A DNA stretch of 64,000 nucleotides from Huiozyma naganishii CBS 8797 (lineage: Eukaryota; Ascomycota; Saccharomycetes; Saccharomycetales; Saccharomycetaceae): assembly GCF_000348985.1 (NCBI RefSeq), contig NC_035923.1, positions 434,001 through 498,000 of the forward strand, in the 5' to 3' direction. Shown here piece after piece: positions 48,055 to 56,769 of this stretch. The number at the start of each line of letters is the position of its first letter. Position 1 is the stretch's first letter. The notes beneath the pieces are model-generated. The model was not told the origin of the DNA. It saw only the letters and a program-made list of their open reading frames with translations, and did not search any database. The translations under genes were made by a program, and so were the position numbers.

Positions 48055-48064
48055 TGAAAAATTT
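48055..48064 (+). promoter_or_regulatory. RRPE-like TGAAAAATTT upstream of TOD6
   Basis: Ten of eleven bases of the RRPE consensus, 36 bases from a PAC box. RRPE and PAC commonly occur as a pair in ribosome-biogenesis promoters. Confidence 0.45.
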
Positions 48065-48099
48065 CGCTACGGGAAAAAAAAGCAGAGAGAAAAATTCAG

Positions 48100-48107
48100 C
48101 TCATCGC
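48100..48107 (-). promoter_or_regulatory. PAC box (GCGATGAG) upstream of TOD6
   Basis: Exact PAC octamer, read GCGATGAG on the minus strand, about 675 bases before the TOD6 ATG. PAC is the binding site of Tod6 and Dot6 themselves. Confidence 0.5.
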
Positions 48108-48404
48108 AAGAGTTCCCTTTGGACCGCTGCGGCACTCTCTGAGGGACTTCCCTCGCGGTACGTCGCGTACCGCTGTGCGGTTACGTTCGCCGTTGCGTAC
48201 CACCTCATCGCGTCCACTCGCTGGGTCAGTTGGTGTTGCAACCAACTGTTCAGTGCAAACATCGTACAACACCTCGGCCTTCTGCGGGCTCTGCAACCAC
48301 ACATCGGTCCGGGTGCTCTCTCTCTCTCGCGAGCTCTCTCTCTCTCGGGCGCTACCGGCCGCTTGTTGCAAAATATATGAAAAAAATATCGATGAGAATC
48401 AAAG

Positions 48405-48412
48405 CTCATCGC
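48405..48412 (-). promoter_or_regulatory. Second PAC box (GCGATGAG) upstream of TOD6
   Basis: Exact PAC octamer about 370 bases before the TOD6 ATG. A near match (TCGATGAG) in the other orientation lies just upstream at about 48389. Confidence 0.55.
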
Positions 48413-48781
48413 TGATTAGTTTTCTTCAGTTTCTTACTTCTTGTTAACTGGTTTTGTGACGCACACTCTTTTATCCATTTATCGTTGCTTTTTTCTTTAT
48501 TTTATTTTCTATTCCAGGTGTACATCAGGAACAATCCAGTGTAGACCAGGTACTCATCGTCCATCGACAACTAGTACGTTTGTTTGATTTATTTTACGCG
48601 AAACACCAAGCGGTATCAACTGTCTTACTATCAAGAAAGAGTGTTAATGGGAAGAAAGAAACCAGTGATTTGATATACTCCATTATACACATATATACTA
48701 TTGTGTCATCCAGGCAGTGCCATTTTTTGTTCATCCCGCGCACACCTCTACCACATATACAGCATTCGTTGCTCCATCATC

Positions 48782-50533
48782 ATGCCAGCTCCTAAATCAG
48801 CAGCTAAAAATTTATCGGCTCACAATCACAATACTATTCTCGGTAACAGCCACCCACACCCTCACAAACATCAGGTACGTCATCAGCACACGCACCATTC
48901 GCACCCGCACCAGTTCGGTCAAAGTGGTTTCCACACTCACGAAGTCCGGAAAACAAGCGTCGATGCAACACATCTTCCCGGATTAAACGGTGGGTTCGTG
49001 AAAAGTGAACGGGAACCGTCGTTGCCAACACCGGAGCATGCAAGTGTACAGATCCCCGTGATGGAGGAGGAACGGAGGACTGGCGCAGGCCAGGATCAGG
49101 GAAAGAGTCTCGTTCCACACACCACCGCCACGATTGTCAATAGTGATGAAAACAGTACAAAAGATAATGGCGCGAACGGTCCCAGTACCACTAAAAACCC
49201 GTCGTCGTGGGATCCTCAAGACGATCTGCTGCTGCGTCATTTGAAAGAGGTGAAAAGACTGGGATGGAAGGACATCTCCCTGTACTTCAAAAATAGGACC
49301 CCCAATGCGTGCCAATTCCGGTGGAGGAGGTTGAAATCCGGTAATTTGAAGTCGAATAAGACCGCGCTGGTCGACGTCACCGATTTAAACATCATGGAGC
49401 TGAAATCTCCGAATATCGATCTGGAATACTTGACAAAGAACAGTGGGAACCTGCCAAGCAAGTTTTCTGTGAATATTCCAACACCTCCAATTGCGCCGCT
49501 GGGATCCGCAGGGAAGGCGCAGACCTCGTTTAACAGGGCAATAGACGAAACAAACAAACCTCACTATCAAAGACAGAACACACCGGATTCAGATACAACC
49601 CGCATGAGCCCGCCCAGAGTACTGGACGCCAACTCAAGTCCAGGTAAGTTGGCGAGCGGCATGCACACTATCTTATCTTCAGCGTCAACAAGCAATTCGA
49701 ATGGAAAGAAGCAATCTGAGGCGGCCAGTGGTCAGTTGAAGAAATCTTACCCCGCAGCGAACACCACCAAATTTGTCAAGCCAAGATCGTTCTCCCACTC
49801 GGCCACAAGACCGAACTTGCAATCGCAGAAGACTCCACACCAACATCACCACAAACCGCAGTACAGAAATGTTTTCCCAACAGAGGAGGAAAACATTGGC
49901 TTCGTCCCAAAAATCATCGTGAGATCGAGGAGGAGCTCGTTGAACCCGCTACAGCTGCCAAACTTGTCAAACTTGCCTCAGGACAACTTCATGCATGCAT
50001 TAAACACAACATTAACTACCATGAAGTCGAGGAAAAATTCGTTCGTTTACTCGCGGAGGTCGTCCTTTAACTTATCTAGCGTCCCTACTTCGAGGAGATC
50101 GTCGTTCAATCTATCGAGCACCAACACGTCACGGCGATCATCCATCGTTACCCCCGCAGCACCACCTCCACCACCAAGTATCAAACTTGGAGCCGGGTTG
50201 GTCACTGCGCCTAGGAAGGATTTCATGACACCACAAGCGTCATACATGGACTCCTCTCTAAGGCCAACCAGGGAGAAACAACATTTCAAAAAATGGAGTA
50301 AAGATGAAGATGACTTGCTACTAGAGGTCAACAGCAAGAAATTCACACTGAAAGAGCTGTCAATTGTTCTAGGACAGAGGTCCGAAGAAGAGATCCAGTG
50401 GAGGTTTAACCATCTAAACAGCCGGACCAACACCCTGGGCAGCCATGATATTGACACCTCGTCCAGACACTCTAAGAACACGGTTACTACTATAAAACCA
50501 GATCCGTCACAGATAATAAAGGAGGTCATATAA
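48782..50533 (+). CDS. TOD6: PAC-binding Myb-type repressor Tod6/Dot6
   Basis: A 583-residue repressor of ribosome-biogenesis genes that recruits Rpd3L and is inhibited by TORC1-Sch9 and PKA. The N-terminus is His-rich (HPHPHKHQ...THHSHPHQ). The SANT/Myb domain lies at about residues 140-190 (WDPQDDLLLRHLKEVKRLGW, FRWRRLKSG). A second SANT-like segment lies near residues 502-548 (WSKDEDDLLLEVNSKKFTLK). Between them are several RRxS kinase sites, including a 13-residue cassette repeated from residue 424. I use the ATG at 48782; upstream the frame has only a TTG. The gene lies between YBL055C and SAS3, as TOD6 does in S. cerevisiae; the paralogue Dot6 is the alternative. Confidence 0.93.
   Translation: MPAPKSAAKNLSAHNHNTILGNSHPHPHKHQVRHQHTHHSHPHQFGQSGFHTHEVRKTSVDATHLPGLNGGFVKSEREPSLPTPEHASVQIPVMEEERRTGAGQDQGKSLVPHTTATIVNSDENSTKDNGANGPSTTKNPSSWDPQDDLLLRHLKEVKRLGWKDISLYFKNRTPNACQFRWRRLKSGNLKSNKTALVDVTDLNIMELKSPNIDLEYLTKNSGNLPSKFSVNIPTPPIAPLGSAGKAQTSFNRAIDETNKPHYQRQNTPDSDTTRMSPPRVLDANSSPGKLASGMHTILSSASTSNSNGKKQSEAASGQLKKSYPAANTTKFVKPRSFSHSATRPNLQSQKTPHQHHHKPQYRNVFPTEEENIGFVPKIIVRSRRSSLNPLQLPNLSNLPQDNFMHALNTTLTTMKSRKNSFVYSRRSSFNLSSVPTSRRSSFNLSSTNTSRRSSIVTPAAPPPPPSIKLGAGLVTAPRKDFMTPQASYMDSSLRPTREKQHFKKWSKDEDDLLLEVNSKKFTLKELSIVLGQRSEEEIQWRFNHLNSRTNTLGSHDIDTSSRHSKNTVTTIKPDPSQIIKEVI
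50051..50158 (+). repeat. 13-residue SRRSSFNLSS cassette repeat in TOD6
   Basis: Three copies with a 39-base period begin at 50051, 50090 and 50129. The first two encode SRRSSFNLSS plus three variable residues; the third diverges after SRRSS. Codons differ widely between copies while the protein stays the same. Confidence 0.85.
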
Positions 50534-50675
50534 CACGATTTTACGAATTGGGGGTTCCATTCCAAGGCTACAAAGTTACTTTATATACACATATATCGAT
50601 ATAAATTCTTTAATATTCTAGCTTTATCCTTGTTACATCATCATTTGACTCGGCAAAACACGAAAACAAAACTCA

Positions 50676-52877
50676 TCATCGATGGTACTTAATTGAAGAT
50701 GCCATTGGGGAAGCGGGCTCAGGGTTCGTTCCTGTGTAAGACACTCCAGTACGATCCGGTTCCCCGTCATCAACCGTACCATTTACAAAATGGATATTTT
50801 TGCGATGGTTTCTCACCCCTGGGGCTGTCACCATCTCGTCGTCTTCATCCTCAGCATCACTGATACTTGGTGCCGATAGACTACTTTTTGGCCTCAATAC
50901 AGTCTCAAGAGGTTCCCCTGAACTCCAGGCACCATTGGAGTTTAGGACACACACATGCCAATTTTCACTATCTTCGTCATCTACGTCATCATCTGCAGTT
51001 TCGCCCGCTCTTTGATTAATCTCAGCTATAGTGATATCCTCTGGAGACAGTTCACCAAACCCGTGCTCTGAGATAGACCGAACTGCTGACGACATCTGCT
51101 TATTGAAAAAGTCCACGGGGGGGTCTTCCTCTTCTAAATGGGGTTCTGTATTGGATGTGTGGCTGATGATTGCATTGACTCCAGATGATGGACCATAAAT
51201 CATGGGCTTCCATAACAGGCTATCAGACTTTAGTGTAACATAACCCTTAGATCTCCAGGCGTCGTATACTTGTTGGATACGATCCCAGTTGTCGATGTAA
51301 AGTCCATAGTCCTTTTTCCTCGGTCTTGTAATATTTTTTCGGCAACATATAACTTTCAGTTGTTCCAACCCAAATACAATGTCGGTGGTCGTCAGTCCCG
51401 TCAAAGAGCTTAACTCATTCAGGCTTATTCGGGTACAATTTTTCTTGTGTAAGAAGAGGAGTGTCTCTGCACACTTGATCTTCCAGTAGTTTCTATAAGT
51501 AAGAAGACCAAGATCAGAAAGCGGTTTCTCAGGAGTACCCAATTTGTATTCCCGTCTAGATAACAAATAAGAGAACTCCATCAGTAAATGACCGTACCCT
51601 GCCCTCCTGTAGGTAGGTAGTGTTATGATACAGCTCAGATTGAAGCCAGTTGAATTGACTTTCTCCTTTGAGAAGTATCCGATGAATTCTCCCTCATTCT
51701 TGTAAAGCACATAGAACATGAATGGCTCCACTTCATAGTACAGTGTCTTCGATTTGAGAAATAGCATAGAGAGCAGACACAAGTTCCTACAAAACAGTTT
51801 CTCCTCTCTTCCGTCCACCTCAAAAATACTTATCTCTTTATCTCTGTAAACCTCGGTCCCTGGCGGTCGCCCCTGTAACTTTTGTAAACACTTGTCATCG
51901 TGTCTTGAGAATTCATATCGAGAAGAACAGTAGTGTAAACAATACGAACATATGTGTACAATCCTTTGGAAATTGACAGATTCCGGATAAGGGCTCGGGT
52001 AAAGTGTTTTTATTTCAAACCCGTTAATGTAAATGTAACCAATTCCGCTGCGGATAACAGGTTTGTAACGGCCATGCAGGAATTTTATGCGTATGTCAGC
52101 CAGTTTGGATATCTTTTGCTGGTACGATAACGAAATATTCGAATTTACAAACCTTGCCTTAGAAGAGCGCTGCAACAGTATATTGAACACTTCTTTATCG
52201 GTTTCGTTCGGTACGAGTTTTCCAACGGTATAGTCTTTTTTGTACTTGTATACAGACTTAAACAGGAGTTCTTTGTCCTGGAAGTCGTTAGGGAGGGCGC
52301 GCGCTTTGTTATCTACGGGGGGTAAATCATTCTCACTGAACCCGTTCGGTATCAGTCTGTTGAAATTGAGGAGTTGATTACGATCATACTTTATTTTGAC
52401 ACCACCGGGATACTTATACCTGACCCCATTCAGCTTTGTAAAAAACTCCACCTTTCCATTGAGTTTGTTAGCAACAGCAATATCTGTAGGAAAAGGAGAA
52501 ATATGCTCCTGTTGTTGTTGTTGTTGGTAAGACCATACAATTTTGATTCTCGGTTTCCTCTTCTCTTCAGCGCTCGGTTCTCCCCCAGATACAGATTCTT
52601 CACCACGGGGGGTATTATTCTCCACTACAGCATTCCCAACTTCTTCGATTGAATGTACAATTTCCGTTTTAGAACCGTTTCTCACGGCACTCCTACGCGA
52701 TCTGAGATGGCGTCTTGCAGAAGACGAGTCGTCGTCGTCCCTATCGTTCCAATCAAGGTTCCCGAATGCTCTGTTAGAGTCAATCTGCAGCGATCGCAGT
52801 ATATAATCCGCGTATCGCGAACGTTTCTGAACGGGATCTCTATGTGTCCCAGCTTCCTGATCATTCGAAGAGGACAT
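50676..52877 (-). CDS. SAS3: MYST histone acetyltransferase Sas3
   Basis: A 733-residue protein (831 in S. cerevisiae), the catalytic subunit of the NuA3 complex, which acetylates histone H3 Lys14. The N-terminal ~200 residues are disordered and charged. The MYST domain spans about residues 230-560. It has a C2HC zinc finger (CSYCLHYCSS with RHDDKC), the catalytic Cys and acetyl-CoA loop in SCIITLPTYRRAGYGHLLME, and the catalytic Glu context KLGTPEKPLSDLG. The C-terminus is acidic with no recognised domain. Start ATG at 52877 is the first in frame. The neighbours TOD6 and PIN4 are the same as in S. cerevisiae (YBL052C). Confidence 0.96.
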   Translation of the reverse strand: MSSSNDQEAGTHRDPVQKRSRYADYILRSLQIDSNRAFGNLDWNDRDDDDSSSARRHLRSRRSAVRNGSKTEIVHSIEEVGNAVVENNTPRGEESVSGGEPSAEEKRKPRIKIVWSYQQQQQQEHISPFPTDIAVANKLNGKVEFFTKLNGVRYKYPGGVKIKYDRNQLLNFNRLIPNGFSENDLPPVDNKARALPNDFQDKELLFKSVYKYKKDYTVGKLVPNETDKEVFNILLQRSSKARFVNSNISLSYQQKISKLADIRIKFLHGRYKPVIRSGIGYIYINGFEIKTLYPSPYPESVNFQRIVHICSYCLHYCSSRYEFSRHDDKCLQKLQGRPPGTEVYRDKEISIFEVDGREEKLFCRNLCLLSMLFLKSKTLYYEVEPFMFYVLYKNEGEFIGYFSKEKVNSTGFNLSCIITLPTYRRAGYGHLLMEFSYLLSRREYKLGTPEKPLSDLGLLTYRNYWKIKCAETLLFLHKKNCTRISLNELSSLTGLTTTDIVFGLEQLKVICCRKNITRPRKKDYGLYIDNWDRIQQVYDAWRSKGYVTLKSDSLLWKPMIYGPSSGVNAIISHTSNTEPHLEEEDPPVDFFNKQMSSAVRSISEHGFGELSPEDITIAEINQRAGETADDDVDDEDSENWHVCVLNSNGAWSSGEPLETVLRPKSSLSAPSISDAEDEDDEMVTAPGVRNHRKNIHFVNGTVDDGEPDRTGVSYTGTNPEPASPMASSIKYHR

Positions 52878-53614
52878 TTACCTTTCCAAACCTTTTTTTT
52901 TCACGTGAGGATGTGCAGTTCCTTAACAGCCCTATTCTTTATTTAGTTCTTTGTTCTACTTGTTTGGTGTGTAAAGATGGTACATTACAGTCCCCTTGGA
53001 TCCAATTGAACCTGTTACACAAAATGAAAGAGCGAATGTGTCAAGTGCACGCTAACATCTCGTGATTCCTAATTACACAACGGGCTACGCAGCGCTGCGG
53101 TCCACATGTAAACAAAAACTTGACTAAAAATCGTTTTTTTTCGATTGAAAAAAAATTAAGGTGAAAATAACATCATTTCGTACGTTGAACTGCCCGAAGG
53201 CAGGTGTGTACAGCAGTAGTCCTATATGTATCAGAAAGTATTACAAATGATGAGAGAGGGGGAGTATAAGTTTCTATATTTCATTGGTAGCAGTGTGCTG
53301 CAATTCGTCATTTCGTGTCATTATCGTACAACGTTAACGTTTCATTTTTAGGTGAAGTATTAGTAATGTTTTTTAAGAGTGATGGAAGGAGCATTGTTCT
53401 TGCTAGAAGAAGTCGCGGACGTAATTAGAAGGCTCAGGGTCTTCCCGAGGAGTGGGAATAGTAAGTGGTGTAAGCTGGACCTGTTTTACCATGCGAGCTC
53501 GAAAGAACCTTCGAAAACAACCCACAATCTACTAAAAAACCTAACAGCTGAAGCAGATGCAGAAAAAGGAAGTACCCATATACGGTATTCTAAGCGTTTA
53601 TGGGTGAAAACTGT
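52878..53614. promoter_or_regulatory. SAS3 promoter and PIN4 3' region
   Basis: 737 bases with no credible gene. A TCACGTGA palindrome (Cbf1-type) lies at 52901-52908, about 25 bases upstream of the SAS3 start. A T/A-rich block lies at 53130-53160. An ATG-initiated frame from 53382 is open but runs antisense into PIN4 and resembles nothing I know. Confidence 0.45.
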
Positions 53615-55711
53615 TTACCATACGGGCTTCTTGTTGTTCTGCACGGGTTGCTTCGTCAAATCCAGCCCACTCAAAGAACGAGCGAGGTTATTCTCCAATT
53701 CGTTCGTGGTGTCAGTTGTTCCAGATCCAGCAGTAGCAGTTACGGGTGCGGTTGGTGCTGAAGTGGCGCCGGCAGCTGCAGCAGGGCTCCCGTTCCCAGT
53801 ACCAGTGTGGCTCAACGATTTATAGATCAACTCGTTGGTGCTCATTAACTGCGCAGACGATAACGGAACACCGTCATCGTGAAAGGACTGAATCGAAAAG
53901 TTCGAATGAATGGAGCCGTTAGTATGTTGTGGAGCCAGTTGCTGCTGGGATTGAGATTGAGATTGCGGTTGCTGGTCGTAGTAGGTCGATGCGCTGCTGA
54001 TGGTGGGGCTGTTCGCATTAGCACTGTTGTGGAAAGCGGATAGCATCCTGTGTGACGCCGTGTTAGTTTGGGTCGTCGCTGCCGTGGGCGAGGCCCCGGC
54101 ATTCCTCAGCAGTGGATTCAGGGTACTGAAAGTTGATTGATGGTTTGAAGAGTAGCCCGATGGAATACGAGAAGATGGGGTCAAAGTGGCCTGCTGTCTC
54201 ATGAATGACTGTTGCTGCTGTTGAGCCTGGGCGTTGGCCAAACTTTGTGGCGTCACCTGGTCTGTATTAAACAGCACTGCGTTATTCAACACGCTTCTTG
54301 GAGAACCGTTCCCTGGGGCATTCTGTTGCTGCAGGATACTGGCACCAGTAACACCAGACTGGCTAAGACTCGACAACGGCACGGGCGTTACATGAGAGAT
54401 CTTGGAGGAGCCGTAGTTATTCCCTAATCCAACGTTACCAGGGGTACCATTGCCGGTGACGTTAGAGCCTGAATTTGAGGCGGCAGCGGCAGCAGCTGAA
54501 GCATGAGCTTGCAGTAGGCTGGTATAGGAGTGAGACTTGCTGAAAGACCCACCAGTAGAGGTAGGTTGCAATGGATTGGAGCCATTGACAGGGAGTTGCC
54601 CCTGCTGTTGTAAATGCTTCTGCAAAGAGGAGTGGTCCAACACTTTCCTCTTTATAATCATAAATCTTGGATCATAAACCTCTGTCAGATTCAAATATGA
54701 GCACAAAACATTGATTATGCGCTTGTGGTTCGCAGAAAGTCCGTTTGGATATGCCAGTTCCGAATATGTTCTCTCACGGTCCTTAAACAACAATAGCTGG
54801 GAGTAGATTTCCAAAGTCTCGGGATCATTAAAATCCAGCTGTTGCGGTGGAATTGGGACAGTGGAAGAGGAAGGCAACGGTGCCAAAAATCTGTCATTTG
54901 CACCAGCTCCAACCTGCGATTGCTGCAAAAGGATTTGAGATGGCACCTGTGGTGGTTGTTGGTAATTCTGTTGATACAAAGAATTTGCGGTGTGCTGAGT
55001 CGTCAGCAACGGTTGTTGTTGCGACTGAGAAGACGACTGTTGTTGGCCCAAACTACTGCTGGAATAGTTCTGACTGCTGTTGTAGAGGCCGAAGTTCCCC
55101 GAGGATCCGTTGTTGTTGTTGTTGTTGCTAGGGTTGCTGTTCAAAAATATTGCAGCCAGTTGAGAATTTGAGCCGCTGCCGTTCAGTGCGGAACTGGACA
55201 TGGCTTTACCCAAGGATTGTAAAGAGATATTCGAGGCTGATCTATGCTGTTCTTCAAGTTGGCCCCTTTTTTCACGCTTCTCTCTTTCGATTCTATCTCT
55301 CTCTGCCTGGGGGAGCATTTTCTTGTACTCGACCTTCAGTTTCCTACCGTTGATATCCTTCCCGTTCAAGTTGTTGATAACTTGATAGGTTTCATCCGCT
55401 GTGGTGAAGTTGGCGAACGCCAACCCACGGAAAATACCATTGTCGAAATGGTAGTTGAATGCGTAAGGTAGGGGCAGATCCATATCCTCGATGATGTCCA
55501 ACAGTTGCTCCTTCTTGATGGCAAATGGGATATTCTTAATCACTATAGCGTTCGGAATGACATCATCGGGTGTCGCCATCGACGAGTCCGCCTCGTTCTC
55601 CAGGTAGTTGTCGGATCCTAAATTGTGTCCATCTGGTGAACCACTGTCTCCACGCGCCTGTTTCGCGTACGCATCTCCCTGCCTCTCAAAACTGCGGTTC
55701 CCAGTCTCCAT
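53615..55711 (-). CDS. PIN4: RNA-binding FHA-interacting protein Pin4/Mdt1
   Basis: A 698-residue protein (668 in S. cerevisiae). Pin4 is an RRM protein that binds the Rad53 FHA1 domain and contributes to the DNA-damage checkpoint and G2/M progress. The RRM lies at about residues 48-130, with RNP2-like IPNAIVIKNIPFAI and RNP1-like GIFRGLAFANFTTAD. A conserved helical stretch QAERDRIEREKREKRGQLEE follows. A second conserved block (PNGLSANHKRIINVLCSYLN) sits near residue 325. The rest is long Gln/Ser/Asn low-complexity sequence with many SQ/TQ sites, consistent with Mec1/Tel1 phosphorylation. It is the last gene of the YBL-type synteny block. Confidence 0.95.
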   Translation of the reverse strand: METGNRSFERQGDAYAKQARGDSGSPDGHNLGSDNYLENEADSSMATPDDVIPNAIVIKNIPFAIKKEQLLDIIEDMDLPLPYAFNYHFDNGIFRGLAFANFTTADETYQVINNLNGKDINGRKLKVEYKKMLPQAERDRIEREKREKRGQLEEQHRSASNISLQSLGKAMSSSALNGSGSNSQLAAIFLNSNPSNNNNNNGSSGNFGLYNSSQNYSSSSLGQQQSSSQSQQQPLLTTQHTANSLYQQNYQQPPQVPSQILLQQSQVGAGANDRFLAPLPSSSTVPIPPQQLDFNDPETLEIYSQLLLFKDRERTYSELAYPNGLSANHKRIINVLCSYLNLTEVYDPRFMIIKRKVLDHSSLQKHLQQQGQLPVNGSNPLQPTSTGGSFSKSHSYTSLLQAHASAAAAAASNSGSNVTGNGTPGNVGLGNNYGSSKISHVTPVPLSSLSQSGVTGASILQQQNAPGNGSPRSVLNNAVLFNTDQVTPQSLANAQAQQQQQSFMRQQATLTPSSRIPSGYSSNHQSTFSTLNPLLRNAGASPTAATTQTNTASHRMLSAFHNSANANSPTISSASTYYDQQPQSQSQSQQQLAPQHTNGSIHSNFSIQSFHDDGVPLSSAQLMSTNELIYKSLSHTGTGNGSPAAAAGATSAPTAPVTATAGSGTTDTTNELENNLARSLSGLDLTKQPVQNNKKPVW

Positions 55712-56313
55712 ATTGAACTGTTTTTTTTACAATTAATAGTTGCTTTCCGTCCTTGTAATGTATCTCTAAGCACAGGGCAAGAGCAAAGGTTTAGAGGAAA
55801 AAAAAGGGGTGTGTCACTGGAGAAAATGTTTACTTCCACTGTAACTTTGACCCAGATAGTTTCCAGGTTGTTCTATGTTTCAAATATGTAACAAACGTGT
55901 CTCTTTATCCCTCCTATTGTTGATATTGTTTTGAGTTCAATAGTTCCTTCTTTCCTTCTCTCCTTTCCAGAAAAAAATGTATTTTTTTTGCTAGCAGCAC
56001 TGCCCACTCTGAGTATACCTGCGTGCCGCGTGTACTGCAATTGAATCTGAAGGTGTGCCAGTCTAGCAACGTTAGTTATCAGGCTAACCCTCGAACCCAG
56101 TTACCAAGACATCGAACTCGCCACAGATTACCGAAAGGAAAAAATAACTAAAAAAAAAGTTAGAAGAAAAAGCGGCGCGCCGTTTCAGGGTAATACAGGG
56201 CTGAAACGTCATTTAACCCGAATTGAGACTTGCTGTTGCGGTGCAAAAGGAGGTTGTGACGGTCCGTACGTGGGTGAGAATAGATATATTGAAAGAGAGG
56301 GCCAAGAAGAAGA
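55712..56313. promoter_or_regulatory. PIN4 promoter at the synteny break
   Basis: 602 bases with no gene seen. It contains A/T tracts (55723-55731, 55797-55805, 55970-55990, 56145-56160). S. cerevisiae has SEC17 beyond PIN4; nothing like it is present here. Confidence 0.4.
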
Positions 56314-56769
56314 ATGGGCAGAGACGAGGACGAACGCAGGAAACGGCTGCTGGAAAGGAGGGTATCGAGGGACAAGATGGACGATATATTGACAACGTTG
56401 CAACGGATCCAGGATCTGGCTGCACGCATATACGGATCCAAGAGCGAGCTGGAGCGGGATCTTCGACTGCAGGAACCCGTTTTTGGACGCACCCGGAACG
56501 AGAAGGAAAACGAGGACCCCTCCTCGGAGGACCATCTCATGACACAGTCATCCCCGGTCACTTCAGAGGCAGAACCTGCAGAACATGAGGATAAAGGGTC
56601 GGAAGCCAGTTCTGAGACAGACTCAATAACCGCAGACGAAATCGGACAACTGTTGCCCTTGAACGACCCGGACAGGACCAAAATCTACAAACGCATAGAT
56701 GATTTAGTGGACCGGCATGAGCGCATAAGGAGAGCCAGACTCAAACAGTTCCGTGTCAAGAGACCCTAA
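56314..56769 (+). CDS. Small charged coiled-coil protein of unknown identity
   Basis: A 151-residue reading frame with a good ATG and yeast-like codon use. I do not recognise it. The first ~50 residues are highly charged and heptad-like (RRKRLLERRVSRDKMDDILT...LQRIQDLAARI), suggesting a coiled coil. The middle is acidic and disordered (EASSETDS). The last ~35 residues form a second basic helix (DPDRTKIYKRIDDLVDRHER, ending LKQFRVKRP). The two-helix layout and size resemble small subunits of kinetochore or BLOC-1-type complexes, but no motif supports naming one. It sits alone at the junction between the PIN4 block and the MMR1 block. It could be a fast-evolving known gene. Confidence 0.7.
   Translation: MGRDEDERRKRLLERRVSRDKMDDILTTLQRIQDLAARIYGSKSELERDLRLQEPVFGRTRNEKENEDPSSEDHLMTQSSPVTSEAEPAEHEDKGSEASSETDSITADEIGQLLPLNDPDRTKIYKRIDDLVDRHERIRRARLKQFRVKRP

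Larger units (their letters stand above)
47253..48781. promoter_or_regulatory. Large divergent YBL055C/TOD6 region with hairpins and PAC boxes
   Basis: 1529 bases with no credible protein gene. From 47660 to 48010 the sequence is G+C-rich with three perfect inverted repeats (separate entries). An RRPE lies at 48055-48064 and PAC boxes at 48100-48107 and 48405-48412. An interrupted CT microsatellite with a TCGCGA centre lies at about 48318-48350. AT-rich promoter sequence of TOD6 follows from 48420. Open frames in the GC-rich part lack ATG starts and codon-like composition. Confidence 0.55.

Noticed and set aside
47557..48057. 166-codon open frame in the YBL055C/TOD6 intergenic region
   Set aside because: Non-ATG start, composition driven by GC-rich palindromes, no similarity to any family.
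48318..48350. Interrupted CT repeat as an inverted repeat
   Set aside because: Both sides carry CT on the same strand, so they are direct, not inverted, copies; an ordinary microsatellite.
53382..53825. ATG-initiated open frame upstream of and antisense to the PIN4 3' end
   Set aside because: The second half is the antisense of PIN4 low-complexity sequence, and the first half resembles no known protein. The openness is explained by the PIN4 codon pattern.
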